Below are positions 23,468 through 31,617 of a stretch of DNA of 41,922 nt, in pieces (position 1 is the first letter of the stretch; each line of letters starts with the position of its first letter). The notes beneath the pieces are model-generated. The model was not told where the DNA came from, searched no databases, and saw only the letters and a list, made by a program, of their open reading frames with translations. A program made the position numbers and the translations under genes. Where the stretch lies: NCBI GenBank assembly GCA_947346365.1, contig CANAAV010000005.1, forward strand, positions 93,177-135,098, in the 5' to 3' direction. The stretch comes from an uncultured Flavonifractor sp. (lineage in GTDB: Bacteria; Bacillota; Clostridia; Oscillospirales; Oscillospiraceae).

Positions 23468-24271
23468 ATGACAAAGCAGGAAATTGGCGCTGTCCTCATG
23501 AAGCTGCGGAAAGAGGCGGGTAAAAGCCGTGAAGAGGTGGCACAGTCTCTAGGAAAATCTGTAAAGACAGTGGGCCATTGGGAGACCGGTCATGCGCAGC
23601 CGGACACAAACACTCTTTTTTTACTGTGTGCCATGTACGGCGCCGATTTACACACGTCGTTTGGTCTGCCAGAAAGCAAAAAGGCCCCGTCCTTATCGGA
23701 CGAAGCCCAAAAAATTGCCGAGGACTATGATAGTTTGGATGCGCCTGGAAAGAGCCTTGTCAAGGTGGTCATAGCTGAGGAGCGCAAACGCTTCCAGGCA
23801 GAACGGGAGCGCCGCTTGGAAAAGGAGCTGTGGATGGACCGCGGGGATGAGTACGGAGAACATGCCGACCCCCGTGTAATCCCCCTGTACTACACGCCGG
23901 CAGCCGCCGGATATGCCTCTCCAGTTTTTGAGGAGGATTTCGAGTACGTCGAGGTCGGCGGAACCGTACCCAGGCAGGCCGACTTTGCTGTGCGGATCAG
24001 CGGCGACAGTATGGAACCCTATATTATGGACGGCGCCACCGTCTACGTCAACCGGGACCCCATGGAAAACGGGGATGTGGGCATTTTCTATCTGGACGGG
24101 GACATGCTCTGTAAGCAATACTATAAGGATGAAAACGGCCATGTCCGCCTGCTGAGCCTGAATCGGAACCGGGCGGATGCAGACCGATTTGTACACGCCG
24201 GCGACGATGCGGTGCTCTCCTGCTTTGGCAGGGTCATTCTGGAGCACCGCCCCAAACTCAACATACCATAA
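23468..24271 (+). CDS. XRE-family repressor with S24 (LexA/CI-like) protease domain
   Basis: Regulator of 267 residues. Residues 1-60 are a Cro/CI helix-turn-helix (GKSREEVAQSLGKSVKTVGHWETGHAQPD). After a charged linker comes an S24 domain: a potential self-cleavage site PAAAGYASP (Ala147-Gly148), the catalytic Ser181 in SGDSMEPYIMDG and Lys216 in MLCKQYYKD. All residues needed for RecA-stimulated self-cleavage appear present, so DNA damage may relieve repression. ATG 23468 lies 4 nt past AGAGGTGAG; the GTG at 23459 is inside that site. Possible targets are its own promoter and the divergent one at 23362-23391. Confidence 0.9.
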   Translation: MTKQEIGAVLMKLRKEAGKSREEVAQSLGKSVKTVGHWETGHAQPDTNTLFLLCAMYGADLHTSFGLPESKKAPSLSDEAQKIAEDYDSLDAPGKSLVKVVIAEERKRFQAERERRLEKELWMDRGDEYGEHADPRVIPLYYTPAAAGYASPVFEEDFEYVEVGGTVPRQADFAVRISGDSMEPYIMDGATVYVNRDPMENGDVGIFYLDGDMLCKQYYKDENGHVRLLSLNRNRADADRFVHAGDDAVLSCFGRVILEHRPKLNIP

Positions 24272-24296
24272 CCAGCTGGGAAAGGAGCTGTCATTG

Positions 24297-24605
24297 ATGA
24301 GCAACGAGGAAAAAATTTTAGCGGTTTTGGAACAGCACGGTGAAATGCTCGCACACATGCAGGGAGACATTAACTCCCTTAAGAGCGACGTCGGAACCCT
24401 TAAGAGCGACGTTTCTCACATAAAAATCCGATTGGACATGGACATTGAGAAAAAACTCAATCTGCTCGCGGAAGGACATGAAACCCTATTGGAGACCCTC
24501 GCTCCAAAAGACCGGGTGCAGCGCCTGGAAGACGAGGTAGAGTTTTTGAAAAGCGTTGTAAAAGCGATGGGCCAGGAAATTGCCGCGCTGAAGAAGGCGC
24601 AATAG
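24297..24605 (+). CDS. Coiled-coil protein of unknown function
   Basis: Protein of 102 residues, continuous heptad pattern (ILAVLEQHGEMLAHMQGDINSLKSDVGTLKSDV and RVQRLEDEVEFLKSVVKAMGQEIAALKK). It starts 25 nt after the S24 repressor with AAAGGAG, so they are likely co-transcribed. A 21-nt direct duplication at 24378-24412 encodes two identical heptads (LKSDV). Similar small proteins accompany phage-type repressors; function unknown. Confidence 0.7.
   Translation: MSNEEKILAVLEQHGEMLAHMQGDINSLKSDVGTLKSDVSHIKIRLDMDIEKKLNLLAEGHETLLETLAPKDRVQRLEDEVEFLKSVVKAMGQEIAALKKAQ
24378..24412 (+). repeat. Heptad-encoding tandem repeat
   Basis: CTTAAGAGCGACGT occurs at 24378-24391 and again at 24399-24412, a 21-nt period equal to one coiled-coil heptad. 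It could allow length change by slippage without frameshift. Confidence 0.8.
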
Positions 24606-24723
24606 CCCTACAGCGCATTACCCTTTCAGCGCCGTTTTCCCTGCATCAATTGTACATCGGCGCACCGTAGAAAACGGTAAGATGGATTGAATCTCGCGGA
24701 GCCTGTATACAAGGGGTGGTCGC

Positions 24724-25539
24724 ATGCTGTGGAATGTGAAGGACGGATGCGTGCTTGTGGGCGGCACAGACATGCGCTATGTCTCCTTCGGGTACGGACA
24801 AAAAACGCTGATTCTGCTCCCCGGCCTCTCGGATGGGCTGGCTACCATAGAGGGAAAGTCGCTGCTGGTAGCAAAGCCGTACCGGCTGTTTTTTGAACAT
24901 TACACGGTATACTTATTCAGCAGAAAAGACGTCATGCCCGACGGCTATTCCATTCGGGACATGGCCGCAGACCAGGCGGCAGCTATGGAGACGCTTGGTC
25001 TTGAAACAGCGTCTGTATTAGGCGTATCCCAGGGCGGGATGATCGCCCAATACTTGGCCCTTGACTCCCCCGCTAGGGTGGAAAAGCTCGTCATTGCAGT
25101 CTCTGCCGCCCGCGTAAACGAACCCCTGCGGGACTGCGTCAGCCGCTGGGTCAAACTGGCGGAGCAGGGTGACCATAAGCACCTGATGATCGACACGGCC
25201 GAAAGGAGCTATTCCGGCCGCCGCCTCATGAAATATAGGAAACTCTACCCAATGCTCGGGTGGATTGGCAGGCCCAAGAGCTATGACAGATTCTTAGTCA
25301 ACGCAAATGCGGTTCTTGGCTTTGACGCTTATGAAGAGATAGAAAAGATCGCGTGTCCTACCTTGATTCTAGGGGGAGAGGACGACAAAATTGTCGGTGC
25401 GCAGGCCTCTTACGAGCTGCATGAGAGAATTGCCGGCAGCCAGCTTTATCTATACAAGGGATTGGGTCATGCCGCATATGAAGAGGCCCCCGATTTCAAC
25501 GAACGGGTATTCAGCTTCCTGGAAACCAGCTCTATCTAG
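24724..25539 (+). CDS. Alpha/beta hydrolase
   Basis: Enzyme of 271 residues with the serine-hydrolase fold. The oxyanion region LILLPGLSDG, the nucleophile elbow GVSQGG (Ser about residue 102), an acid in LGGEDDKIV and the catalytic His in GLGHAAYEE are in the right order. Length and the lid region (about 130-190) resemble carboxylesterase/haloperoxidase-like members. Substrate unknown. The ATG follows GGGGTGGTCGC, a weak ribosome binding site. It stands alone after the coiled-coil gene (118-nt gap). Confidence 0.87.
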   Translation: MLWNVKDGCVLVGGTDMRYVSFGYGQKTLILLPGLSDGLATIEGKSLLVAKPYRLFFEHYTVYLFSRKDVMPDGYSIRDMAADQAAAMETLGLETASVLGVSQGGMIAQYLALDSPARVEKLVIAVSAARVNEPLRDCVSRWVKLAEQGDHKHLMIDTAERSYSGRRLMKYRKLYPMLGWIGRPKSYDRFLVNANAVLGFDAYEEIEKIACPTLILGGEDDKIVGAQASYELHERIAGSQLYLYKGLGHAAYEEAPDFNERVFSFLETSSI

Positions 25540-25735
25540 GACACCCGCAGCGCAGGTTCGTCTTAAGCACGCATCCTGCGCAGGGATACCCGTCTAGGCC
25601 TTGTCTGCCCGATACGGCGGGTATCAGTGGAAAAACCAGACAGGACGGTAATTGCCGCCAAAAAATTGCCGGAGCAAAGCGGAACTTGCTCCAGCGTGCA
25701 ACAAACCATCAAACCCGATTCTCCTCGGCTCTGCT

Positions 25736-25778
25736 TCCAAAACCAAACCGCAGCCCAGCGCGGCGGTTGCGGTTTGGA
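25736..25778 (-). repeat. 43-nt tRNA-flank repeat, copy 2
   Basis: Reverse complement of the unit at 11908-11950 with about five differences, most of them in the loop. It lies about 80 nt past the 3' end of tRNA-Gln in the tRNA's sense, after that gene's terminator. Confidence 0.7.
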
Positions 25779-25802
25779 AAAAGGGGCAAGAGAACAGAGC
25801 AA

Positions 25803-25831
25803 AAGAATCCCGCCCAAAGGGCGGGATTCTT
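25803..25831 (-). terminator. Terminator of tRNA-Gln
   Basis: Perfect 13-bp stem AAGAATCCCGCCC/GGGCGGGATTCTT with an AAA loop; the minus strand continues with TTTTGC. It begins about 26 nt after the tRNA. Confidence 0.88.
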
Positions 25832-25856
25832 GAATGAGGGGGACTTTGCCCCGATA

Positions 25857-25930
25857 TGGCAGCGGGAGAAGGATTCGAACCCTCACATACAGAGTCAGAG
25901 TCTGCTGTGCTACCCTTACACAATCCCGCT
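25857..25930 (-). tRNA. tRNA-Gln (CTG)
   Basis: On the minus strand the acceptor AGCGGGA/TCCCGCT, anticodon stem GCAGA/TCTGT around CTCTGAC (anticodon CTG), T-arm GGTTCGAATCC, discriminator G and encoded CCA. Confidence 0.94.
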
Positions 25931-25959
25931 ATCCTGCGCCCTGAACAGGCACAAAAATT

Positions 25960-25987
25960 ATTATAACGAAAGATCGGAAATTGTCAA
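25960..25987 (-). promoter_or_regulatory. Promoter of tRNA-Gln
   Basis: Minus-strand TTGACA (25982-25987), a 16-nt spacer and TATAAT (25960-25965), 30 nt upstream of the tRNA. Confidence 0.85.
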
Positions 25988-26008
25988 GTGGAAAATGAAA
26001 AATTTCCA

Positions 26009-26048
26009 AAAAAGTTTCCCGGGAGCACCGCCATCCGGGAAACTTTTT
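26009..26048. terminator. Terminator after plsY
   Basis: A 14-bp perfect stem (26009-26022 and 26035-26048) with A5/T5 ends, 21 nt past the plsY stop codon; it also shields tRNA-Gln from read-through. Confidence 0.88.
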
Positions 26049-26069
26049 GCGCTTTCGTCCTGCCTGCGC

Positions 26070-26771
26070 TTATTCCTTCTTTTTATGGAAGCTCAGCTTG
26101 GACTCCGTGCCGCTGAGGATGCGCTGAATATTGCCCCCGTGCTTCCAGACGATCAGGCCCCCACAGACAATTGACAGCACCAGCAGCATCCAGTCACGAT
26201 AGACAAACCAGGTGGCGAACGGAAAAGACGCCCCCGCCCATACGGAGCCTAGAGAGACCCAGCGGGTGAGCACTACCAGCACAAACCAGCCGCCCCACAC
26301 CACCAGGGCCACCCGCCAATCAATCATAATGGCAATTGCCCCTCCGGAGAGAATCCCCTTGCCTCCCTTGAACTGGAACATGCAGGGAAACATGTGGCCC
26401 AGCAGGCAGAAGGTGCCCGCCCAATATTTAGACAGCACAATAAAATCCCAGCCGCCCGGACATGCGCACCCTATGATCCACATGCCGAGCAAAACGGAAA
26501 GCACCGCCTTCAGCACATCGCATAGGATCACCACAAAGGTCAGCGGCCCCCCAAACGTCCGGTGAAAATTGGTCAGGCCCGCGTTCCCGCTGCCGTGGGT
26601 CCGCACATCGTCCCGCAGGATATATTTCGAGACAATAACCGCTCCGTTAAAGCAGCCCAGGAAATAGGCCCCAACCGCAACTCCTAAAAACGCCAGGGCC
26701 GACCACGGCATGGTCCACATAAATTCCTCCCACATGGAGACTGCGCAATTCATCATCACGGGAGCTTCCAT
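26070..26771 (-). CDS. plsY: Glycerol-3-phosphate acyltransferase PlsY
   Basis: Membrane enzyme of 233 residues that transfers the acyl group of acyl-phosphate to glycerol-3-phosphate, the first step of phospholipid synthesis. Family motifs: THGSGNAGLTNFHRTFGG (acyl-phosphate/G3P motif) and GHMFPCMFQFKGGKGILSGG. About seven hydrophobic helices. It starts 3 nt after the der stop codon with AAGGAGGG inside the der end, so the two are translationally linked. The N-terminus is about 20 residues longer than usual; a start within the first 17 residues is possible. Confidence 0.93.
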   Translation of the reverse strand: MEAPVMMNCAVSMWEEFMWTMPWSALAFLGVAVGAYFLGCFNGAVIVSKYILRDDVRTHGSGNAGLTNFHRTFGGPLTFVVILCDVLKAVLSVLLGMWIIGCACPGGWDFIVLSKYWAGTFCLLGHMFPCMFQFKGGKGILSGGAIAIMIDWRVALVVWGGWFVLVVLTRWVSLGSVWAGASFPFATWFVYRDWMLLVLSIVCGGLIVWKHGGNIQRILSGTESKLSFHKKKE

Positions 26772-26774
26772 CTG

Positions 26775-28100
26775 TTATCCCTCCTTGTCGCCTTTCTGCC
26801 GGATGGTCAGCCGCACCGGCGTTCCTTCCAGTCCGAACGTGCTTCTAATTTGATTCTCCAGATAGCGCTGATAGGAAAAGTGAAACAGCTTAGCGTCGTT
26901 GCAGAAAATCACAAAGTGCGGGGGCTTGACTCCTACCTGGGTGATGTAGTAAATCTTCAGCCGCCGTCCCTTATCGGTGGGAGGCTGCACCCGGGCGGTG
27001 GCGTCGGCCAGCACCGAGTTGAGCATCCCCGTGGCAACGCGCATGGACGCCTGATTATTGACGTAATGAATCAGGTCAAACAGCCGCTCCACCCGCTGCC
27101 CGGTCAGAGCGGAGATAAAAACGACGGGGGCGTACGCCATATAGCTTAGATCCCGGCGCACGTCTTGACGCATATGGTCCATGGTCTTGCTGTCCTTCTC
27201 AACCGCATCCCATTTATTGACCACAATCACGCAGGCTTTCCCCGCCTCATGGGCCAGGCCGGCCACCTTCGTATCCTGCTCGGTGACCCCCTCGTTGGCG
27301 TCGATGAGGATGAGGCACACGTCGCAGCGCTCAATGGCCATGATAGCCCGCAGGACGGAAAATTTTTCAATGCGGTCGTCCACCTTGGATTTTTTCCGCA
27401 TTCCCGCCGTGTCGATAAACAGGTATTTCCCCCTTTCGTTTTCAAAAAAGCTGTCCACCGCGTCCCGCGTGGTGCCCGCCATATCGCTGACAATCACCCG
27501 CTGCTCTCCCAAGATCCGGTTAATCAGTGAGGATTTTCCCACGTTGGGCTTGCCGATCACCGCCACCTTAATCACATCGTCCGGCTCCTCCTCCCGGTCC
27601 TCCGGGGGAAATTGCTCCAGGCAGGCGTCTAACAGCTCTCCCGTGCCATGGCCATGGACGGCGGACACCGGGACCGGATCCCCCAGGCCCAGGTTGTAAA
27701 ACTCGTAGATATCCGGATTGGTCTGGCCCACCTGGTCCATTTTGTTCACCGCCAGCACCACCGGTTTCCCAGAGCGCAGCAGCAGGTTGGCGACCTGCTG
27801 GTCTGAAGCGGTCAGGCCGCTTTTGATGTCGCAGAGAAATATGATCACCGTGGCGTTCTGGATGGCGATCTCCGCCTGCTCCCGCATGAACGCCAGAATC
27901 TGGCTGTCCGCCGAGGGCTCAATGCCTCCGGTATCCACAAGGTCAAACTTCCGTCCCAGCCACTCGCACTCGGCATACAGCCGGTCCCGGGTAACGCCGG
28001 GGGTATCCTCCACAATGGACAGCCGCTGCCCGCACAGCTTGTTGAACAGCATGGATTTGCCCACATTGGGGCGGCCGACAATGGCAACTAAGGGTCTCAT
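26775..28100 (-). CDS. der: Ribosome assembly GTPase Der (EngA)
   Basis: Essential double-GTPase of 441 residues for 50S subunit maturation. The first G domain begins PLVAIVGRPNVGKS with DTPGVTRDR and NKMDQVG. The second has VAVIGKPNVGKSSL, DTAGMRKK and VNKWDAVEKD. A C-terminal KH-like domain follows (LKIYYITQVGVKPPHFVIFCND). ATG 28100 has AAAGGAG 8 nt upstream. It shares an operon with plsY and possibly the upstream radical SAM gene. Confidence 0.97.
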   Translation of the reverse strand: MRPLVAIVGRPNVGKSMLFNKLCGQRLSIVEDTPGVTRDRLYAECEWLGRKFDLVDTGGIEPSADSQILAFMREQAEIAIQNATVIIFLCDIKSGLTASDQQVANLLLRSGKPVVLAVNKMDQVGQTNPDIYEFYNLGLGDPVPVSAVHGHGTGELLDACLEQFPPEDREEEPDDVIKVAVIGKPNVGKSSLINRILGEQRVIVSDMAGTTRDAVDSFFENERGKYLFIDTAGMRKKSKVDDRIEKFSVLRAIMAIERCDVCLILIDANEGVTEQDTKVAGLAHEAGKACVIVVNKWDAVEKDSKTMDHMRQDVRRDLSYMAYAPVVFISALTGQRVERLFDLIHYVNNQASMRVATGMLNSVLADATARVQPPTDKGRRLKIYYITQVGVKPPHFVIFCNDAKLFHFSYQRYLENQIRSTFGLEGTPVRLTIRQKGDKEG

Positions 28101-28160
28101 TGGCCCACTCCTTTTAACCCAGGAGGCTGTGTGTGTCACCCAGGTGTTGAATACGAATTC

Positions 28161-29531
28161 TCACGGATTGTAACGGTAATACTCCGCCTCCGGAAGCAGG
28201 GGCACGCCTCCACTTTCCCGCGGCAGGTTCAAAATGGCGTCTACCAGATCAAAGCCGTCCCCGGCGTCCACCACCGCGACCGGCACGCCAAGCGAACGCT
28301 CTACCTGCTCCACGCTCACATCGTCCAAAAAGACCCGCTCTCCCGCCCGGAGCATATTGTCCGGCAGCAGCAGGCGTTCTCCCAAATTCTTTCCGGAAAG
28401 CTGGGCGATCAGGTCCTGGCCGGTAACTAGGCCGGACACGGTGATGGTCTCGCCGAAAAATTCATTCCGGACCGGGTAGACGGTTCCACTCATTGTACCA
28501 CACCTATCCCGTACCCTGTCAATGATTTCCCGCAAAAATGGGGCGGCGGACACCCCGGTGGCCAGAGAAAAGGGCGGTGGGACCGCAAACGCGTCCACAC
28601 TCTCCAGCGCCGCCGCCACCTGGTGCTGGAGCTGGCGGAGCATTCCCACGCCGTTTTCCAGCTGGGGCATGTCCTCATAATAGCCGTACTCCGGCAGGCT
28701 GCGCCCCGCAAGCAGATAGAACTCATCGGAGCACCAGGCCAGCGCGGTACCCCGGCGCGCCAGCGAACCGGCGGCAAATTTCTCCACCTGGTCCACTACC
28801 GCCCCGGCTTGGACCGGGGTGTAAGGGGCAATCGCGGTCAGGTCCTTCCGGTGGCGGGTCACCCCCACGGGCACCACCGCCACGCTGCTCACCGCCGGAT
28901 AGAGCGCCGCCAGATCCCGCAGGGTCCTCTCCAGAACCGGCCCGTCATTCACGCCAGGGCAGGAGACGATTTGGCAGTTCATGCGGATATCCGCCTGCGC
29001 CAGGCGCTTCATCACCGCCAGGCACTCCCCCGCCCGGCGGCTGCGCAGCAGGGCGGTGCGCACGGCGGGGTCTGTCGCGTGGACGGAGATGTTCACAGGG
29101 CTCACCCGCAGGTCAATTATCCGCGCAAGCTCCCGCTGGGAGAGGTTGGTCAGGGTAATATAATTGCCCAGCAGGAAGGACAGCCGGGCGTCGTCGTCCT
29201 TAAAATACAGGCTCTGCCGCATTCCGGGGGGCATCTGGTCTACAAAGCAGAAAACGCACTTGTTGGCGCAGGAGCGGGCCCGGTCCATCAGATAGGTCTG
29301 AAAATTCAGCCCCAGGCTCTCCCCCTCCCCCTTGCGCAGGCGCACAAGGCGCACTCTGCCCGCCCCATCCTCAAGGGCCAGCTCCAGCTGGGCGTCATAG
29401 GTATAAAATTTATAGTCCAACACGTCCACGATCGGATGTCCGTTGACGTGCTTCAGGGTCTCCCCCACCCGCACGCCCGCACGCCGGGCGGGGCTGTGGG
29501 GATCTATGGATTCGATCTTTGTCAGGCTCAC
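28161..29531 (-). CDS. DUF512-family radical SAM protein with N-terminal PDZ domain
   Basis: Protein of 456 residues. Residues 1-60 are a PDZ-like domain (IDPHSPARRAGVRVGETLKHVNGHPI). The radical SAM cluster motif follows at Cys88, Cys92 and Cys95 (CANKCVFCFVDQMP), then a TIM-barrel-like core and the DUF512 C-terminal region (GVTRHRKDL, FYLLAGRSLPEYGYYEDMPQLENGVGM). The precise reaction is unknown, although the family is widespread in Firmicutes next to der. I chose GTG 29531 because GGAGG lies 6 nt upstream; the longer ATG-started frame runs back into the terminator. Confidence 0.88.
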   Translation of the reverse strand: MSLTKIESIDPHSPARRAGVRVGETLKHVNGHPIVDVLDYKFYTYDAQLELALEDGAGRVRLVRLRKGEGESLGLNFQTYLMDRARSCANKCVFCFVDQMPPGMRQSLYFKDDDARLSFLLGNYITLTNLSQRELARIIDLRVSPVNISVHATDPAVRTALLRSRRAGECLAVMKRLAQADIRMNCQIVSCPGVNDGPVLERTLRDLAALYPAVSSVAVVPVGVTRHRKDLTAIAPYTPVQAGAVVDQVEKFAAGSLARRGTALAWCSDEFYLLAGRSLPEYGYYEDMPQLENGVGMLRQLQHQVAAALESVDAFAVPPPFSLATGVSAAPFLREIIDRVRDRCGTMSGTVYPVRNEFFGETITVSGLVTGQDLIAQLSGKNLGERLLLPDNMLRAGERVFLDDVSVEQVERSLGVPVAVVDAGDGFDLVDAILNLPRESGGVPLLPEAEYYRYNP

Positions 29532-29555
29532 GGCGCTCCTCCACTGGACCGGCGA

Positions 29556-29588
29556 AAGCAAAAAGAGGGGAAGACCCCCTCTTTGCTT
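29556..29588 (-). terminator. Terminator after rpmF
   Basis: AAAGAGGGG pairs with CCCCTCTTT around AAGAC, with A/T runs outside. It is 11 nt past the rpmF stop codon. Confidence 0.8.
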
Positions 29589-29598
29589 TCCAGGCTAT

Positions 29599-29781
29599 TC
29601 ACTTCGTCTCGGCGGCAAACTCATGGCCGTTATAGCTCATGCAGTTCTTGCACATCCGGTGGGGCAGGCGGAATTCGCCGCACTTCGGGCAGGTAGTGAC
29701 GCCGGGCGTATCCAGCTTCCACACGGAGCTGCGGCGCTTGTTCCTGCGCTGCTTGGAAACTTTGCTCTTGGGGACTGCCAT
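29599..29781 (-). CDS. rpmF: 50S ribosomal protein L32
   Basis: Ribosomal protein of 60 residues: MAVPKSKVSKQRRNKRRS at the N-terminus and a four-Cys zinc ribbon (CPKCGEFRLPHRMCKNC). It is the zinc-binding (C+) paralogue. It lies 48 nt after yceD, the usual arrangement in bacteria, with AGGAGG ahead of the ATG. Confidence 0.98.
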   Translation of the reverse strand: MAVPKSKVSKQRRNKRRSSVWKLDTPGVTTCPKCGEFRLPHRMCKNCMSYNGHEFAAETK

Positions 29782-29829
29782 CTATGACACCTCCTTAAGG
29801 TCTAGCACCTGTATTCACATAGGCTTTCG

Positions 29830-30333
29830 TCATTCGCTGTGTGTATCCAACAGCTGCGCCAGGGCAGCCAAACGTGGATCAACCTCTGGCTTGCAGCGGC
29901 AGGGCCCCTGGTTCAGGTCCGCGCCGCAGCGGGCGCACAGGCCCTTACAGTCCTCCGCGCACAGGTGTGTGCTCTCCATGTCCAGCACCAGGGCCGTGGT
30001 AAACACCTCGTCCAAATCGACAGCGCCGTGGTCAAGCAGAACGATGTCGTCGTTTTCCTCGTCCTCCAGCGTCTCCGCCAAAAGGCATTCCACTGTCGTC
30101 CGCTGTTCCCGGCGGAAGGGCCTGAGGCAACGGTCGCACCGCAGGTCCAGCACAGCCGCGGCCTCTCCGGCCAGCACCAGCGCGTCCGCACGGTTGCGCA
30201 CCTGGCCGGAGACCTCCACCGGCATCTGAAACGGCCGGACGCCGTAAAAATTCAGCCCGGCCAGGTCCAGCTGAAAAGAAAACGGGACCGCCGCGCCGGG
30301 AACGTGGAGAATGGGGCGTAAATCTAGCTGCAT
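29830..30333 (-). CDS. yceD: YceD family protein (DUF177)
   Basis: Protein of 167 residues, linked in other bacteria to 23S rRNA metabolism and always near rpmF. Signs: LDLRCDRCLRPF and the C-terminal Cys cluster CAEDCKGLCARCGADLNQGPCRC, a probable metal site. ATG 30333 is preceded by GTGAGGTG at 6 nt. It is read from the consensus promoter at 30363-30391. Confidence 0.93.
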   Translation of the reverse strand: MQLDLRPILHVPGAAVPFSFQLDLAGLNFYGVRPFQMPVEVSGQVRNRADALVLAGEAAAVLDLRCDRCLRPFRREQRTTVECLLAETLEDEENDDIVLLDHGAVDLDEVFTTALVLDMESTHLCAEDCKGLCARCGADLNQGPCRCKPEVDPRLAALAQLLDTHSE

Positions 30334-30362
30334 AGCACACCTCACATAACGCTACAGCGGAC

Positions 30363-30391
30363 ATTATACCCAAAATTCCGCGGAATGTCAA
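30363..30391 (-). promoter_or_regulatory. yceD-rpmF promoter with palindromic spacer
   Basis: Minus-strand TTGACA (30386-30391), 17 nt and TATAAT (30363-30368) match the consensus fully. The spacer holds a 12-bp perfect palindrome ATTCCGCGGAAT (30375-30386), a good candidate operator. Confidence 0.85.
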
Positions 30392-30489
30392 ATACTTTTT
30401 CCCCTGGCGGCAGTTTTTTTCGGACGCTCTTCCCCCTTCCCCCCACTTGTGCTATACTGCTTCATATCAACCGGCACAGGAGGCCCCCA

Positions 30490-31479
30490 ATGAAGGAATT
30501 CACCATTGGCAAAAATGACGCGGGACAGCGGCTGGACCGCTGGCTGGCAAAAACCGTCCCTCTGCTCCCGGCCCCCCTGGCGCAGAAATACATCCGCCTC
30601 AAGCGGGTGAAGCGCAACGGAAAGGGCGCCCGCCGGGACATCCGGCTGGAGCTGGGAGACCAGATGCAGCTGTACATCAACGACGAATTTTTTGACGCGC
30701 CCCGGGAGGACAACGCCTTCTTAGCGGTGTTCAAGCCCAAGCTGGACATTGTATACGAGGATGAAAACCTGATGCTCCTCAACAAGCGTCCCGGCCTGCT
30801 CTGCCACCCGGACCAGCACGAGAAGGTCAGCACCCTCATCACCCATATTCAGGCGTACCTCTATCAAAAGGGGGAGTGGAACCCCAGGGAAGAGGGCTGC
30901 TTCGCCCCCGCCCTGTGCAACCGCATCGACCGAAACACCGGCGGAATCGTCATGGCGGCGAAAAATGCCGAGGCTCTGCGGATCATCAATGAAAAAATCC
31001 GCTGCCGGGAGATCGACAAATACTACCTGGCGGTGATCCGCGGCGCAATGCCCGCCCCGGTAGGGCTTTTGGAGGGATTTTTGCTCAAAGACGGGGACCG
31101 CTCCCAGGTGAAGGTCTGCCGCAGGCCGGTTCCCGGCGGGCGCAGCGCCGCCACCGAATACCGGACCCTGGACAGCCACGGCGGCCTGTCCTTGATCGAA
31201 TGCCGCCTGCTCACCGGGCGCACCCACCAGATCCGCGCCCAGTTCGCCGACGCGGGCCACCCCCTGCTGGGGGACGGCAAATACGGCAGGGAGCGGGACA
31301 ACCGGCAGTATGGGCGCAGCTACCAGGCCCTGTGGTCTTATAAGCTGACGTTCTCCTTCCCCACCGGGGCGGGGATGCTGGAATATCTGCGCGGGCGGAC
31401 CTTTACTGTGGAACAGGTGGACTTCGTGCGGGAGTATTTCCCCGGTTTTACCGTCCCGAAAAGCCCAAATCCCGCCTGA
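30490..31479 (+). CDS. RluA-family rRNA/tRNA pseudouridine synthase
   Basis: Isomerises uridine to pseudouridine in RNA. The 329 residues have an N-terminal S4-like RNA-binding domain (GQRLDRWLAKTVPLLPAPLAQKYIRLKRVKRNGKGA) and the catalytic domain with Asp in CNRIDRNTGGIVMAAKN, then LIECRLLTGRTHQIRAQFADAGHPLLGDGKYG. The exact target base cannot be told. ATG 30490 follows AGGAGG at 6 nt; an upstream in-frame ATG has no site. Confidence 0.94.
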   Translation: MKEFTIGKNDAGQRLDRWLAKTVPLLPAPLAQKYIRLKRVKRNGKGARRDIRLELGDQMQLYINDEFFDAPREDNAFLAVFKPKLDIVYEDENLMLLNKRPGLLCHPDQHEKVSTLITHIQAYLYQKGEWNPREEGCFAPALCNRIDRNTGGIVMAAKNAEALRIINEKIRCREIDKYYLAVIRGAMPAPVGLLEGFLLKDGDRSQVKVCRRPVPGGRSAATEYRTLDSHGGLSLIECRLLTGRTHQIRAQFADAGHPLLGDGKYGRERDNRQYGRSYQALWSYKLTFSFPTGAGMLEYLRGRTFTVEQVDFVREYFPGFTVPKSPNPA

Positions 31480-31553
31480 GCACCTGTCAAAGCTCGGTTT
31501 CTGCTTAAAAAATATTAACACGCCAACCGTCTTCTCTTTCCGGACAAAAACCT

Positions 31554-31600
31554 CCGCCGCCGGCCGCTGCTCAGAGCAGCGCGTCCGGCGGCGGCTTTTT
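31554..31600. terminator. Bidirectional terminator
   Basis: Outer stem CCGCCGCCGG (31554-31563) with CCGGCGGCGG (31585-31594), plus an inner GCTGCTC/GAGCAGC stem. T5 follows on the plus strand and T5 on the minus strand. It ends both the RluA-type gene and the convergent surface-protein gene. Confidence 0.88.
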
Positions 31601-31617
31601 CCTTTGAAGCACGCAGC

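Larger units (their letters stand above)
25540..25856. other. Non-coding stretch between hydrolase and tRNA-Gln
   Basis: No gene supported. It holds an 8-bp inverted repeat GATACCCG/CGGGTATC (25585-25625), a GGAGCAA/TTGCTCC hairpin near 25672-25692, the second tRNA-flank repeat (25736-25778) and the tRNA-Gln terminator. Confidence 0.6.
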
